This document shows positions 34,110-49,100 of a stretch of 64,000 bases of DNA, one piece after another (positions within the stretch are counted from its first letter, which is position 1; every line of letters starts with the position of its first letter). The stretch is from Lepeophtheirus salmonis (lineage: Eukaryota > Arthropoda > Copepoda > Siphonostomatoida > Caligidae), in assembly GCF_016086655.4 (NCBI RefSeq), contig NC_052136.2:48228492-48292491 (forward strand). The letters run 5' to 3'. Made by a program: the position numbers and the translations under genes. The notes beneath the pieces were generated by a model. The model saw only the letters and a list, made by a program, of their open reading frames with translations. It was not told the DNA's origin and did not search any database.

Positions 34110-37100
34110 CTATAATTAAAAAACTTATCATTACATTACATTATAACTATGTACTATATTTTGACAAAAATAAAAATAAATTTACAGTATGAGAACTCAA
34201 AAATTAAAATCATATTCGAGGCCGTTTAGCCTCAGTTCTATAAGGCTGACAATTTTGTAAGTGGCAGCATTGCTATAAACTGAAAAAGGAAACAATTTGA
34301 TATTTGTTTAGTTTTTGTACGATCAAAAATGGCCAAGCACCAAGCAAAACGGCAGAGGGTGTGCAATATCCTCTGCGCTCAAGTTGATCCCAAGAAGATC
34401 TTAGCCATTATCAATGTATCCTTGGCCACCTTTTTTAACATCAGGAAGGCGATGAATAACTCCAATACGGTCTCCAGAAATCCTGGAGGCTGAAGTCATA
34501 ACAGGAAGAGGAGTGCCGAGTTTGTGGCTATGGTCAGGGAAGAAATTTAGAAGGAATCATTGAAATCCATGAGGAAGATGGCTAACAAGATTGAGATCGA
34601 CCTCAAGACCCTCAGGAAGTTATAGTATACGAAGAGAAAATAAATATTATTATTTCCTTCTGAGACAATCATACGTGATATATTTATTATATATTTTTGT
34701 ATTTTATGGCGTTTCCAATCACTATTGTTTAGCTTTGTCCTCACTTGACGTGAACCACCAGGACTTCGCTATTTAGAGCATCTTGGAGGGCAAGACGAAC
34801 AAGAATTCTCATTCTAATGGCAATGACATGAAGGCCGTGATCACGTAGGAATGGAACAACTTGTCTTCAGACTTCATCAAGGCCAGCTGTGCTTCTCTTC
34901 GTCTCCATATTGAAACCATCATTAAAAATGGAGGGGGGACAAATTGAATAAAAAGTTTATAATTTTTTTGAATTACCAACTTTTGATTAAAAAGTTTGCC
35001 CTTAAAATGGCACAAAATAAAAATATGGAGAAGTGAAAACTACTTTCTAATCTTTTTCATTTTTGTGTCAACCCTGTACATGTAGTTTATCATCAATCAG
35101 TTATAGTTAAATTGGTACTTGAAAAATGGTTTATGAACATATCTATACAATAAAATTATTAATAATTGTATAATTTACTTTAATTAAACGAGACCAATAA
35201 TCTGGTTCAACGACATTCCTATTTTTATTATTATTCCTCCCTTTAAAGAGGCTTATAGCAAGTAAATATCCAATTAAAAATTCTCAGAGATAGAAAAGCA
35301 GGTCAAGAAGATTAATAAACAACGCTCCTTGAGTACATGTTATTTTTAATCGTTTTATTGATACCCTATGTCTAAATAAATTTGAAATACTTATACATTT
35401 TGAATAATCACGAATTTACTGAAAAAAATAAAAGTCAATTATTGTACCAGATTTTTAATCACATAAAATTTTATTTTTATTTTTGTGAAATCAGTCATTT
35501 TAAAAAACAATAAATCAAAGCAATTTTTTGTAAAAATGTTTACAATGAGTTCAAAAAAAATCATTATAAAATTAGAATCTAAAAATAACTTTCTTCTAAG
35601 ACAGGTTTTGATAACAGTTAATACCAAATCATTTAGTAACAATGAAAAAAATTAAAATAATAGTATTTCAAATTTGGATCTTTATTTTGCATTTTCGCTG
35701 ACATTATGAAGTTGGTATTTTCTTTTTGAATATGTAATATAGTGGTAATTTTTCTTTTAATTTTATCTATTACATAATAATTTTTAAATGAAAAACTCAT
35801 TTTTAAGACTGTATAAATTGTAAATAGTTTTTTTTAATTGCAAGTTAATTTTTCAATGTATCTAGACCTTAATGTCATAAAAGTTTAAATATTGATTTAT
35901 TCAATATTATTACAATTGGGGGGCTTGTGAACCTAATGATATTTACGTCCCGCTCCTTTGTACAGAAAATAAAAGAAAAGATTTTTTGTGTGTCTTTGTA
36001 TTTTTAGGTCTTTATTTATTTTTTTTTAAATTAAATCTAAAATAGAATATTATTTTCGTTAATTTTTTTTTGTTTCAATATTTTTATTCATACATATTAC
36101 ATTAATCATAAAAGTTTTTAATCCAAAACAAAAAACAGACTACGTTCAAATAATAATTATACAAACAAAAATAACAATAACTGAATGGAAGAATTTGATA
36201 TACTTATACTTATTATATGTTTACGCTCCCGAAGAAGGGAAAGAACAACCGTAAATTAAGTAATCAGATCAAGAAGTGAGGTTTTTGAGCGAGTTCTGAC
36301 AAATAACCTTTAGTAAACACTTTATATTCATATTGGGTTTAATATATCAGTATTTCCCTTCGATGGAGAGGTAGTCGAGGATTAAAATCGCTTAAGAGAC
36401 GTAATCACAGATCCAAGAAGGTAGTTCTTGTGCTTCACAGAGTATATTATACTTTTCACTTAGGAGATTAGCCACTCGATTTTCCCCCTATTATACTGTG
36501 AGGACGTTACAATGACCCGATCCGGGGTACTCCGTTTTAAAAGGTCTGAAATTATTTTTGGCAAAAATAACAAATTATCTCATTAGAATATTTCTGGGAC
36601 TTATTTGTAAAAATACGGGACGTCCTCAGTCTGTACCTGAGCCTTTTAGGATGTGTGTCAGTGAATGTGTTCTTCAAAATGACGTTTGGATCTAAATGTT
36701 CCATGCCATTACTAATACTATGCCATCGAACATTCATTCCTTGTGATTGATGAAGGGTACTTCTCTTGACGACCAATACTAACAGTCGAATCTTGCTTGA
36801 TCATTTTGTTACGAATGACTTCTAAGGCAATGAATGTGAGGATCAGAGGAGCGAGAATATTAACATTTTTTGAATAATAGTTCCAAAGTTGGAAAGAATT
36901 TCGTAACTCTTATCAACTGGTACTGGAGCTTTTTTCTGTTTCTTTTCAACAAAAATTGTAACAAAGAGGTAACGAGTGCTAAAAAGAAGGGAACCATTGC
37001 TCTCAACAAACAATTGCTTATTATATTTTTTTACGTCTATAACAAAATTAAAAAACTAATTTAATTTACACTTTCGATTAATACTTTTGAAACTTTTTTC

Positions 37101-40100
37101 CATTTATATTTTTAAATATTTTAATTATGGTATAGTTATATCAAACTTTAGAAAAGCTTGTTATGGTAAATAATACTCTGTAAACACGGTGAAGGAAGTT
37201 TTTTATAGCTAACCAAACACACTTTATTATAACGAACTTTATGTCATAAACACAAATTCTTTGTAAATTTTAAAGATATTCAATTATAAAATACTTTTAT
37301 TCATCACTAAAATATTTATAAATATGTTGATTTTTCAACCTATTTTGTGAGGAACCAATTAATGTTTTGACAAGGAATTTATTTATAAAAAAACAATAAT
37401 AATTTTGAATTTATTCATAGATCAAAGTTACATATTTACTACTTTGATGTCAAATATTGTTCTTTCTTATGGGTTATATCAAATATGAAGAAGAAAGAAA
37501 AACAATATTTGAAATATAAAATTTCAAAATAGAATTTTTTAACTTTTTATGGACAAAATATTATTTATCATTTTATTCAAAAATTCAAACAAAACGAATA
37601 CAAAATAAATGTATATTATTCTATCAGTTCATAAGTAGTGAAAAATTTGTTTTGTTTTGAAAACCAGGATATCTGTCGAATTCTTTTAAAAATATAATTA
37701 TTTTAAATTTTTCATATTGAAAGTATTTTTATTTACAAAATTGCATAACAAATCTATAAATAATAATTAAAATATGAATAATGATATTTTTAAATGCTTT
37801 ATTGAACAAATAATTGATTTTTTTTTGGTTCAATGATACAATTAAAGAGGAAATAATGTGCGTTATACACCGAATATATAAACCAAATATATTACTTATT
37901 CTTCCTTTAATAGCATACACTCCAATTTTAGAATACACCGGTTTATGATTGATTAATACCAAAAGAATACTCATATATTTCTAGAAATTTATATGATGAA
38001 TCATAGTGTTGGAAATGAACACTCATGTTAATTACAAAAAACAAATTTATGACAACAAATGATATAATGATGAAATACATTTCTTTTTTAAATATGCAAA
38101 GAATTTTAATCTGATTTGAAATACTTTAATCAATTAGTTTTTATGCATTATGACAGAAAAAAAGATCAATATCAATTGAATAATCAATGGATTAATGTTA
38201 TAGGCTTCTGTGTTTTTTCTTTAAAATTTTATTACGTTTATATCATTCTATAAAAGTTATATCATAAATTAGACAAGCAACTTCGTTCAATTTTAATATT
38301 AATTTTTTAAGTTAAAATTTTTAATGATTAAATTTAGTTACTCAATTTTTTATAATTTTTTTTTTTTTTTTTTGTGTTGAAGACCAAAGCAAATAAATAA
38401 AGAATTGAGTGATTAAATTATTTTTCCATTATTAAAGAAAAAATTGAATCTTTTTGATAACTTGTCTAAATACTTTTTTATGATTAATACATTAACTTTC
38501 ACAAGAAAATGAATACAATTTTGTGGTCAATTTTATTAAAAAAATTATATTTCAGTAACAACTAACAAAATGGCTTGGCATCCTAATATATATAGATTTT
38601 AATATAAGAATGATGCAAAAATCTCTATGATCTTTAAAATTTTGGGGCAACTACTAATTCAGTTTTAGGCTCCGTAAAAATAAAACACATTTGTTAAAGA
38701 AATCTAATAAATGTTTTATTATGAAGCAAAGTTTTATTATTTACAATATGTACTATGATATGTATAACATAAAACTGATAAATTAATTAATATAAATTTA
38801 CAATCATAGTTTTACTGAATAACTTTAATCTATGCTTGTAACCAAAAACAGTTTGATAAAAATGAATGTATAGATTATATAACTAAACTTCAGGACTGTA
38901 CTCAACAGGAACAAAAGTTCAAATTGATGGATAACACACTAATTGCTTTTTATCATCTTACCAAAGTCAGTGATAACAGCTTGTTTTTAATCATTATTCC
39001 TATTGTAAGAAACTTGAAAACTTCAACAAAAGTTATTTAAGCATTTGACTAAAAGACAAAAAAAAATCATGAAATTTGAAATCTATTAATAAGAACCTTT
39101 TGATATTTTTGGGAAAGAACTAAACAAATTGGACTGCTGAAATGTTAAATATAAATGGTTGTTCATCTAAACATTCTTAAGGCAAGAAAAAAAAGTAAAC
39201 GCTGGTATGAATTTATTTATTTACGGACTTTATAAAAAATTTCACAAAAATCAACATTTTTAAAATATATGACATTCAATTCATAAAATTATCATTAGTT
39301 TGTACCACACGTTCACACCGTCCCCAGAAACGTCCTACTGCCTTCTTGCCATCTTATTACGTAAAGTCAGGAGTACCCTTTTTATCCCAGCTCTCATAGG
39401 AAACCTGTTCAACAATTCCCCAGACAATGTGTCTAAAGGTTTCAATTACAAAGAGATCTGAAGGAAAGATATCGCCTTTACGTACATCACATTCTCATAA
39501 TCAAGAAAAGTGTTGCAATAGGAGACCCTTTTTTTCCCCTGTTTGACGGGGTTAGAAGCTATCCCATTCAACGTGTATAGATGTGGTACCCTAAGTATTC
39601 AGTAATGACACAATGGCAGTTGAAAGGAATGTTACATGGATGCTTTCAGCGATATTCCATTTATCGATTGGCTCGGATTCTTCACAATTTAAAAAAAAGA
39701 ACAATCCTTTACAGGGCAAATGTATTTACAAGTAAAGTAATTCAATTTATCTTACTTATTACACCTCACTAAAAAATTACACTAAAAAATAATGTTATTT
39801 ATTGTAGTTTAACTGTTAAATTTCTCAATGTCATATATCATTCTTGACTACACAAATAATACCTATTTCAAATATAATCTTGATATCTTCATTATTTTCC
39901 TGTTCAACGTTAAAGAGTTAAGGATACTGAATATAAATAGTAAATTATATTTACATTCATTGACTTTAGGGACTAGTTATAGGCTTTCTAAATATGAGAA
40001 TTTGTTAATTCACAAATATGCATTTAATGTTTCACAAGAAACAAAATTTAGAATAAATGTTAAGTAGATTTATTTAAAATATTTAATATTTTATAAAAAT

Positions 40101-43100
40101 AAAGGTTTTTTTTATATTATATAAATCATATAAAGTAACATAAAAATATTATACTTTACTAAATTAAGCATAATATATGGGCAAATACGTATTTTGAATA
40201 TAATTTACAATATTTTAAAGGAACCGTATAATTGATGGTTATAGTTTGGAATATATAAGTAATTTATAACACATATTTATTAAAACGAGACTTCAAATGA
40301 TTTATTCTTTCACAAAACATTTTTATTTCATTATTGAAGAAAACTTGTATGAATGTTTTGAACATGTTCTTAAGGCAAATAAATCCTATTTGCATAATTT
40401 GGACATCACTAATTATTATATTTTGAATTAATAAGTGTATCATTACTTGATTGTTGGAATTTTGAATCGTTTTTAGGTATAAGTAATGGCTAGGAGGTCT
40501 AATTTCAAGCTACAAAGATTATTTATATTATTTTAGTGCAATTCCTCGTAGCAATTTCATATTAATTTATTTTTGTTTTGTATATTCAATACATATATGT
40601 ATAAATATCTACATGTATAATATGAATAAAGATAAAAATCCCTGTTCACTAACAAAGGGTTAGAATACATAAAAGCTGCAAAAACCATTTTTAAATATAC
40701 TCAATGAAAAAATTAAAAATAGAAAATATTATAGTAAGTATCAAACAATTATATCTTTTTTTCTTTCCAAAAATGCATTAAAACAAGGATAATTAAGATA
40801 GTTTTATTTCAATATATCTGAAATCTTAAAAATGTTCCAAATCGGTCACAATTTTTGAACAATATCAATATATCATCCAATAACGACATTATCAATATAT
40901 CTTGAGTACATCAGAAATATAAAAAATCAATGTCTATAAGAATAATAAATTTAGTCATAACCCATTGAGACAAAAAAAATGTATGACTGAAAAAAAATTA
41001 CACAAACAATTCTGAATTATTTTCCAACAAGATAAAATTTGATAAAGCTTTTATAAAACTGAAGAACATTTTTTAATAAAAAAAATGAATCTGCAAGTCT
41101 AAAAATTTGTATTTATTTCTCTTTTGGGTAATTCACAAGAAAATAATTTAATTAAAATTTGACATGTAATTTGTTTGACAGTAAACTAGCTCAGTAACAA
41201 AATATTGGGTATGTAGCTATTCAAGTCTGAGTTTTGATGTCTTAAATATAAAAAAATTTGCATTTTGAGGAATTTTTGATTAATAATATCTCGTAAACAA
41301 AAACGACGATAGTGACGTTCAACAAAAAAAAACTTGGGCATCAACAAAATATAACAAGTGATTATTATTCTTAAAATATTATAATTTCATTTTTGGTTCA
41401 AACGGGTATGAAATATTAATTACTTTTAACAAAATATTTTGATACTAAAAATTTATTCATGAACTTTGATTAGATTCAGTTTGATATATTAGATATCAGT
41501 TGATATTATATTTGTAGGAATGCGTATACTTTTAATTTAAAAAAACCCAAAGAACGCTTTAAAAGTGACTAAATTAAACAAATTTATCATTAAAAATCCC
41601 AAAACTTATAAATAGTTCCAAATTAATATATTTTTCCAACAACAAAAAGTCACATTTAATCTTAAAGATGTTTCAGGAGCATATTTATGCTATTTCCAGC
41701 ATGAAATCAATTTTAAACAGATTTAAAACAATCATATTAACATTTGGGTGCAGAAAATCCCAGTTCACTAAGAAAGGGATAATGTTCTGCTGACAAAATA
41801 AAATAAATAGATCAACTCAAAAAAATATATTCAACTTATTATGAATGATTTAACTAAATTTTCTATGCCTTAATATTATTATTTTTCTCCAAAGATTAGT
41901 CAAGCAATAATTTGACCAACTGAAGGCAAAATGAAAAATAAAATAAGGTGAATTTTTCATAAATTGAATTCTAGATACCAGGAAAAAAGACAGCAATTAT
42001 CCTTATCCTAAATAAGTCGTTTTAACTTTCATTGTGTACTGAAGTAAGTATTACCCGGCGTTATCTCTGGAGAAAGTAAAAATTTTGGGGAAAAAAATCC
42101 AAATATTACATTTTTTGTAAAAAATAATTCAAAAATAATATTTGTAAAATTCAATTTTCGGGAAAACACTTTTAAAAATGCATACCTATTTGCAGAAAAA
42201 AAAATTCTTGCAAAAAAAATTTCAAATTTCTTTTTTAAATTTCAAATATTGGCCACCTTTCTCATGCTCTTCACCGGCTCCTGTCTTCCTTCTCCTTCAC
42301 CGAGTCCAAAAAGCCTGGAGACCGAATTTTGTTGAGACTACCGCTGGCAGGACTTCATGCAAGGCTCAGGCTATCCTTTATCAGCTTCTTCGTCTTAAAG
42401 ACGTGCCTCTCCAAGTAGCTGACTACCCTGACAATTACTACCACCTTGATATGAATGTCGAGCAAGTCAGATATCGTTTTTCTTTGAACCTCCATCGTCG
42501 CTCTTGATCGTAATACGAATGCTGTTGTTTTTTTAAATTATTTTAATTGGTTTAAAAAATAAGCTCATTTAACTTCAAATAGTTTAAAATAAGGGATACG
42601 AGCTCTAAACATGTTTAAATCCTAATGCATTATTTGTTGCCGTACACTGCTTATTTGCATACTTTTTTTCAAATTGAGTTTGGTTTAGAGAAGAAAAGAT
42701 ATTCAGGTTGAACTGTCCTTCGCTCAACTTTTATACTATTGTCAAAAATCCTTTGTTTCATTCTCTGTTTTTTTATCTCTTCTATCAATTTTATAATTTC
42801 CTTTATAAAAAGTGTGCGAAAATACATGTGTTTGACCGTGATTCCCGGATATCCTCTCTCTGACATTCACATTTAATCAATTTTAATCAAAACAATCAAT
42901 TATTTTTGCAAAAAATTCTGTAAAAAACTCATAGGTTACCATTGATATCGAAATGTTTATTTCAAAAGGATTTTACCGGAATTATTTATTAAAATACAAA
43001 CTATACACTAAAATGTGAAAGTATAATAATGAAGAAGGATATATGACTCATATGTTCATTGGTCTGTAATTATATATCCTAAAAAAACGTATAACCGTTT

Positions 43101-46100
43101 GAAAATACTGTTTTAAAAATATTTACTAATATATTATATAAATTTTTCAATGATTTAATTAACATGATTGTTTTATATAAACAGAAATCTTTATATCATT
43201 ATGAATTATATAACTACCTTAACTTTGGGCATCAGCAATGATTATTCTAATGTCTGCAATACATATATGTAATACAGAAACGTAAAAGCAAAAAATTCTT
43301 GGTTCCTTTTGCTTTTCATAAGATTAAATGTGGAAACATAATTTAAACCAAAATTTATTATTTGAGAATGAGTTAGTAAGATTATTAGACAACCATGCAT
43401 CTTTGAGATTATAACAAAAGATAGAAGTAACTACAGTTAATGTAAGTTCGTGGATTATAATAAAATAACTTACTTTCCCAGTAGTATTGAGCATTATCAA
43501 CCTGTTCAAGAGAATCTATTCGGAGAGAGTGGAGACCAAAATCTGTTATTTTAACCGTACATCTGGAATCAACAACACAGTTGGAAGACTTTAAGTTTCC
43601 ATGTACTTTAATTTCACAGTTATGAATAAAATGCATCCCCTATTAATAAAAAAAAAATATTTCTATGTAAATTTAAGATCGAAATATTGCGTTAAAATAT
43701 TACATAAACTATAATTTACAACCCACAAATAACGGTGCCCAGTAATTTTGCCTTACACTATTTTGCCTCTAGGATATTTCACCGTAATATATAGTTAAAT
43801 GAAGTTTACACGTCTTTTTTGTTCATTTTTGGTTTAAATTAATGTTCTATTTGATTTTTTTAAATCAAAATATCCAATATCCATTACTATAAACGCATAA
43901 AATGTTTATATTTTATTGGAATAATGATAAAATTATCCTCTAGTTTCATATTATGCTTGTTCGTCAAACCATGAGTCTTTTCTACTATGAATAATCCATC
44001 ATATCTAATGATACAGAGAAGTGATGAGTAATTCTTTATTCGAATTGTTATCCTGTTTATTTATTTTTTATATTATACTAATTTTATTAACCATTCTGTC
44101 TATGGTTCGAATTCATTACATAGTGAGATTTTCTTTATGTATACATTGAAATTTTGGAACATGATTCCATCATTTTTCCGAAAGAAAACAACTATTTAAT
44201 GCATTTTAATACTAATACACTTTAGGTATTTTGATGAAAAAATTCCAAGAGAACATCAATTTTAACCAAGAATAAAGAATAAATCCTATTTATTTATATA
44301 TTTCGGCGAAAAATCCTTGAGCCAAAATAGTATAAAGCAAAATTACCCAGCACCAAGAACAATATATAACAAAATCTTAAGGAGAAAGGTTTCGTGGGAA
44401 TCCAATAAACGTAAAATTACGTAAAATTTTCGTTCATAAGCTTTCTTTTATTTGGTTCTTCTATTGCATACCATTTGTAGCAAGGCAATATTTTTACTTA
44501 AGATCAAGCCAAATATAATTGTAAATTATTATAATGTTTTTAATTGTGCATATTTAAAATTATTTCTCATAACAATTAATTATACATTTATATATACGAG
44601 TATATCTTCTTATGAAAAAATGATGACAATTCGAAAAAAAGAATGTGAATGTTTTGGATAATAAATATTTATTACTAAAATAAATACATATGTTATAAAT
44701 TTTATGCATATTTTGACAATAGCATTAATGCAAATGCATTAAGAATTTAATATTAATGATATTTAAAATATCATGTGAAATATTTGATTAATTGTTCAAA
44801 TATACAATTATACGTCTGTTTGTCAGAAAAATAAAGTTTTTATCTTATTTGAATCACCAATAAAATTATTTGTGATAATTAAACAAATAATACAATAAAA
44901 TACTTTCCCTTAAAAATATAATTAAATAAAGACATTGGCTAAAAATCAAACTAAATGTCATAAAATAAGTAAATAAAGGATGGTATATTTTGTAATCAGT
45001 TTAACTAAAAATAATTTTAAAAATTTGCTACATATGAAGTTGTTTGAGTGATATGGTACATAAAATAACCAATGTCATTATAACCTATTAATAATCAGTC
45101 ACTCGACTAAAATAAAATTTATACATACTTTAACTACATCGTGTATGAGTGAGTATTGAAAGTTCTCGTCGAGATTATGATTTTTAGCTTCAAGAAAATC
45201 CAAAAGAGATCCACGAGGACAAAATTCTGTTAAAAGACAAGATAAATTCGGCTCTATACATGCTCCAATAAAACGAACAAGGTGGTTGTGATGCAGATCC
45301 TTCATCTGAAAAATGATGTAAAAATGTTGTTATCATTATATGTACAATAGGTGGTTTGATTTTCAGCTTTTTCTGAATTTCGATTACGGTTTGAGCGGAA
45401 AGGTTGCATAAAACAATTTTGATATACATTTTTGACCTAATAAAGAAGTTAACAACATTTTTTTATGAAATAAAAAAGTCAGGAAATTTGATTATCCTCG
45501 TGCAGTGTGTGCACATCCTTTTTTGCATTTTCAGAAAAGAAAGATCAAAATTTTCCGTATTTTCTTATGCATTTTTGCACCATAAGATTTAGAAAAAAAA
45601 CTCTAATAATGTTTTTTAAAGGTTAGAATAATCTTTATTGACAAAAATAATAACTTTTGTTGCTTTTCAAACCAAGGAACTAGAAGTCTTACTTAGAGAT
45701 GACAATGTAGAAAATTAATTTTTTATTAGTTTTTTTTTTTGCCGTTTAAATTAGCCGTAATTCAAATTGGATAAAAGTCAAAAACAAACCACAAACCACG
45801 TATAATGTATATTGGCTTATGTGATAAACTTGATATACCCATTGCCAGTTTGCCAATTGCCAGGTAAATTTGATAAAAATCAAAATCAAATAAACTGCTC
45901 CTTTCCTGCTAATAAGTTATTTTTTTTTAAAAGTATTTAAAGTTTAAAAGTAGTTATTAATAAAAATATTTACAGCTGATATCTTACAGGTTACTTCCAT
46001 ATACTTTTGTTTTAAATTTACACTCAACGTAATTTTGACAATAATTCCATCCGTAATGAATGGAAAATTAGTGAATTTTTCAACGTAACAAGATACAATA

Positions 46101-49100
46101 GTATTTTTTTTTTTACTTGTAGATTGTAAGAGTTAGGATATCAGTGATTAATGATCATAATTATCATTTACAGTCTATCAAAGTTGCCAACAAATATTTT
46201 TATCAATTATGCACGTGATTTAGACAAATTTCACATCTCTAGTCATATCTTTGTTTATTCTCCTTTTTAGTAAATTAAAATTACATTTATTTTTCAATAT
46301 CAATGAAGAAATATATAGAATCTTTTGATTTTGTTTTTAATTTAGTACTCAATTGATGCACTTCAATTTTGTATTCGTTTTTCTTTATTGAATCAGGTTT
46401 TTCGAGCATATTCCACTTTAAGTTTATGAACATTGCCATAGGTTTTAGGACATATTACAATCATGAAAAATAAGAAATTCAAAATTTTAAAATTATTTTT
46501 TGTGAAACAATTCAGGTTCATACAAAAACTCATGTCCTAAAATCAATTTTTCTAATAGGTTTTTGGACGATAAATAACGCTTATCAGTTGTTCAATATAC
46601 ATAAATACTTCTACAGGATATTGTTCAATAGTAGTACTTATTACATTTCAAATATGTTCACCTAAAAATATTTCCATTTTGGTTCTTTTAATATTATTAA
46701 AATTTTAAAAACTTTTTAATGATATTTGTAATTATTTACCCCTTATTTTATTACAATATAAATCATTTTCCTGGAACTTTAAAAGTTTCAGTATTTAACT
46801 TCGAATGATTTTTACCTCAGAAAAATTTAAATCTGTTTATACATAGTACAAATTGTACAAAACTTATAATTAGTAATTAAATTATTTTTTGAATTAATTT
46901 GTAAATGCTTACTCTTTTCAACTCCACTAATAATTCCCTTGTCAGTGTAATAGATTGATGATCGATCATCTTTGCTGCCACAACCACACCCTGAAAATAG
47001 ACTAATTAAAATACATTTCATAATCATATCTATGTATTACATCATCAGTTATAATAAAGTTTATTATAACTTTACATTTTGAATCTTATTTAAGTAATCA
47101 GGAATATAAACAATAAATTGTTTTTATATTTCCTAGTTACATAATTTCAATTTCCATCTTGGGTAGTTTTTAATATACCAAATCAATTTCTACATAACTG
47201 TTGTATTGTCGCTCTTAATGTTTTACATATGTTGATACATATATTTCCTACGAATATATTTTCACTTACTTATTATTTTATTTATTAAATTAATTACTTC
47301 TTTAAAAAAAATTAAATATAATTGTTGTTTTTTAGAATGAAATAAGGGGGGATTCGTCACAACTGCCAGCTGCAACTATGTTCATCATATTAATTTATAC
47401 TCTCAAGTTATATTTAGGATTATTTTTAAACCTATATGCTTAGATTTATTGGTCTAGAGGAAGTTCCGTCACGAGTTGACAAGAAAGTTTCTTATTCAAG
47501 ATGATAATATTTCTAATAAAAAAGTATATGAAGTCCAATGGTTAGTATAGGATAGTTGATAAATGCTATTTGGAACAAACTGATACATTAAATAAGATAA
47601 ACACATGAAAATAAAAAAATAAAAATATATATGTTTTTTTATACATTATTATATATTATTTATTTAGTTCAATGTATCTTACCTGACGGAGTTAACATAA
47701 AGTTTCTTTTATTGTTATATTAATGATTATATTCTTAGTTTAAACAGAAAAAAAAACATTTATTAATGTTGTATTAACGTGTCCCATTGTTTTACTAAGC
47801 TTAAAATTACCAACACTCTCAAATTGATATTACAGCTACTTAACAATTAAATACAGTAAATGCTATAAGTTAAAGATTATTTTGAACTTTACAAAAAGGA
47901 TCATGGATCAATCACATATTCATATACTATCCACTTTTCCATATTTTAACTTCTTTTTTTGGTCCATTATCATATTTGTTTCAATGGAAGTGTATTAATA
48001 ATTCTACATCTCGTCATATAAGTTTTACATTACTTAAGTTATTTTATTTAATCAGCCAAATTAATTTTTGAACGTTATCAAAGCTTTTTTTCCGGATTTA
48101 ATTCAACTCTGAGTTTGAGCTATATTGTAACAATGCACGCCTATTTTTATTGCCGACTCGTGTAGTGAAAGCTACTTATAAGATATCAAAAAATTACAAA
48201 TGTTTGACTATTTGAATAATTGCATTGTGTATCAAACAATAATTTGTTCCTTGTCTTGAGGAATAGCCTTTACTTTTTTATTCATTATACTTATAGAACA
48301 ATTGGAGAGGACACGTTTGAATGTGTCACTCTAACTCTGGAGAATATACAGGGTAGGGCAGCAAAACGTGGACTATTAATTAATGATTATTTTCTCATTA
48401 CTACGAAAAAGTTTAGTTATTATTTTTGACATTCTGTTTTCCCTGTCCCTTAACAAAGTATACTAATTATTTAGTCATTTCAACATCATGTGCGTATAGC
48501 AAGCAAAAAGGCAGTGCATCTTAGAGCTTCTAGATGATGGAGTTGATGTGATGAAGATTACAGACATTCTTAAGTGTTCTATGTGCCTGGTTTTTAATTT
48601 GGGCAAGATAAAAAAAAAAAGAAATTCAGAAGACCTTTCCAGAATGTCAGGAAGTGGAAGGCATAATTTAAAGTTCAAGGTCATAATTTTAATTACAAAG
48701 AAACTTAATGTTTAAACTAGTTTGAATATTGGGGTGTTGAAAAACACTATCAGCACTAATGGGTTACATATGAATATTAATTCATAAGGAAGAAACTCTT
48801 CAATGACATCATGAGGGATCAAGTTTTACTTTAAAGAACTAAAAAGTGTTACTTGAATATACTGGAATAAACCGCAGCCATCAATTCTAGATAAGATCAA
48901 AACAAAACTTATGGCAACCATACAAAAATCACATTTAAGAAGGGAAAACACTTAATTGAAGTACAAGTTTTCAAATTAGATATTTATAATTTTTTTTTTT
49001 ACTTATTTACATACTCATAATATGCAATAGTAATATACATTCAGTGTGTGAGGTAAAATTGTAGATTTTTTTGACACCGTATCAATTCGGTAAACTTTTC

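Noticed and set aside
39300..39560. A possible Tc1-type transposase C-terminus on the minus strand (VWGIVEQVSYESWDKK).
   Set aside because: Only one short block resembles the family and no second block supports it.
46827..47027. A 66-codon minus-strand open frame (CGCGSKDDRSSIYYTDKG) as the protein of that region.
   Set aside because: The correct register is shifted. Only GVVVAAKMID to LLVELKR splices in phase with both neighbouring receptor exons and matches the family.
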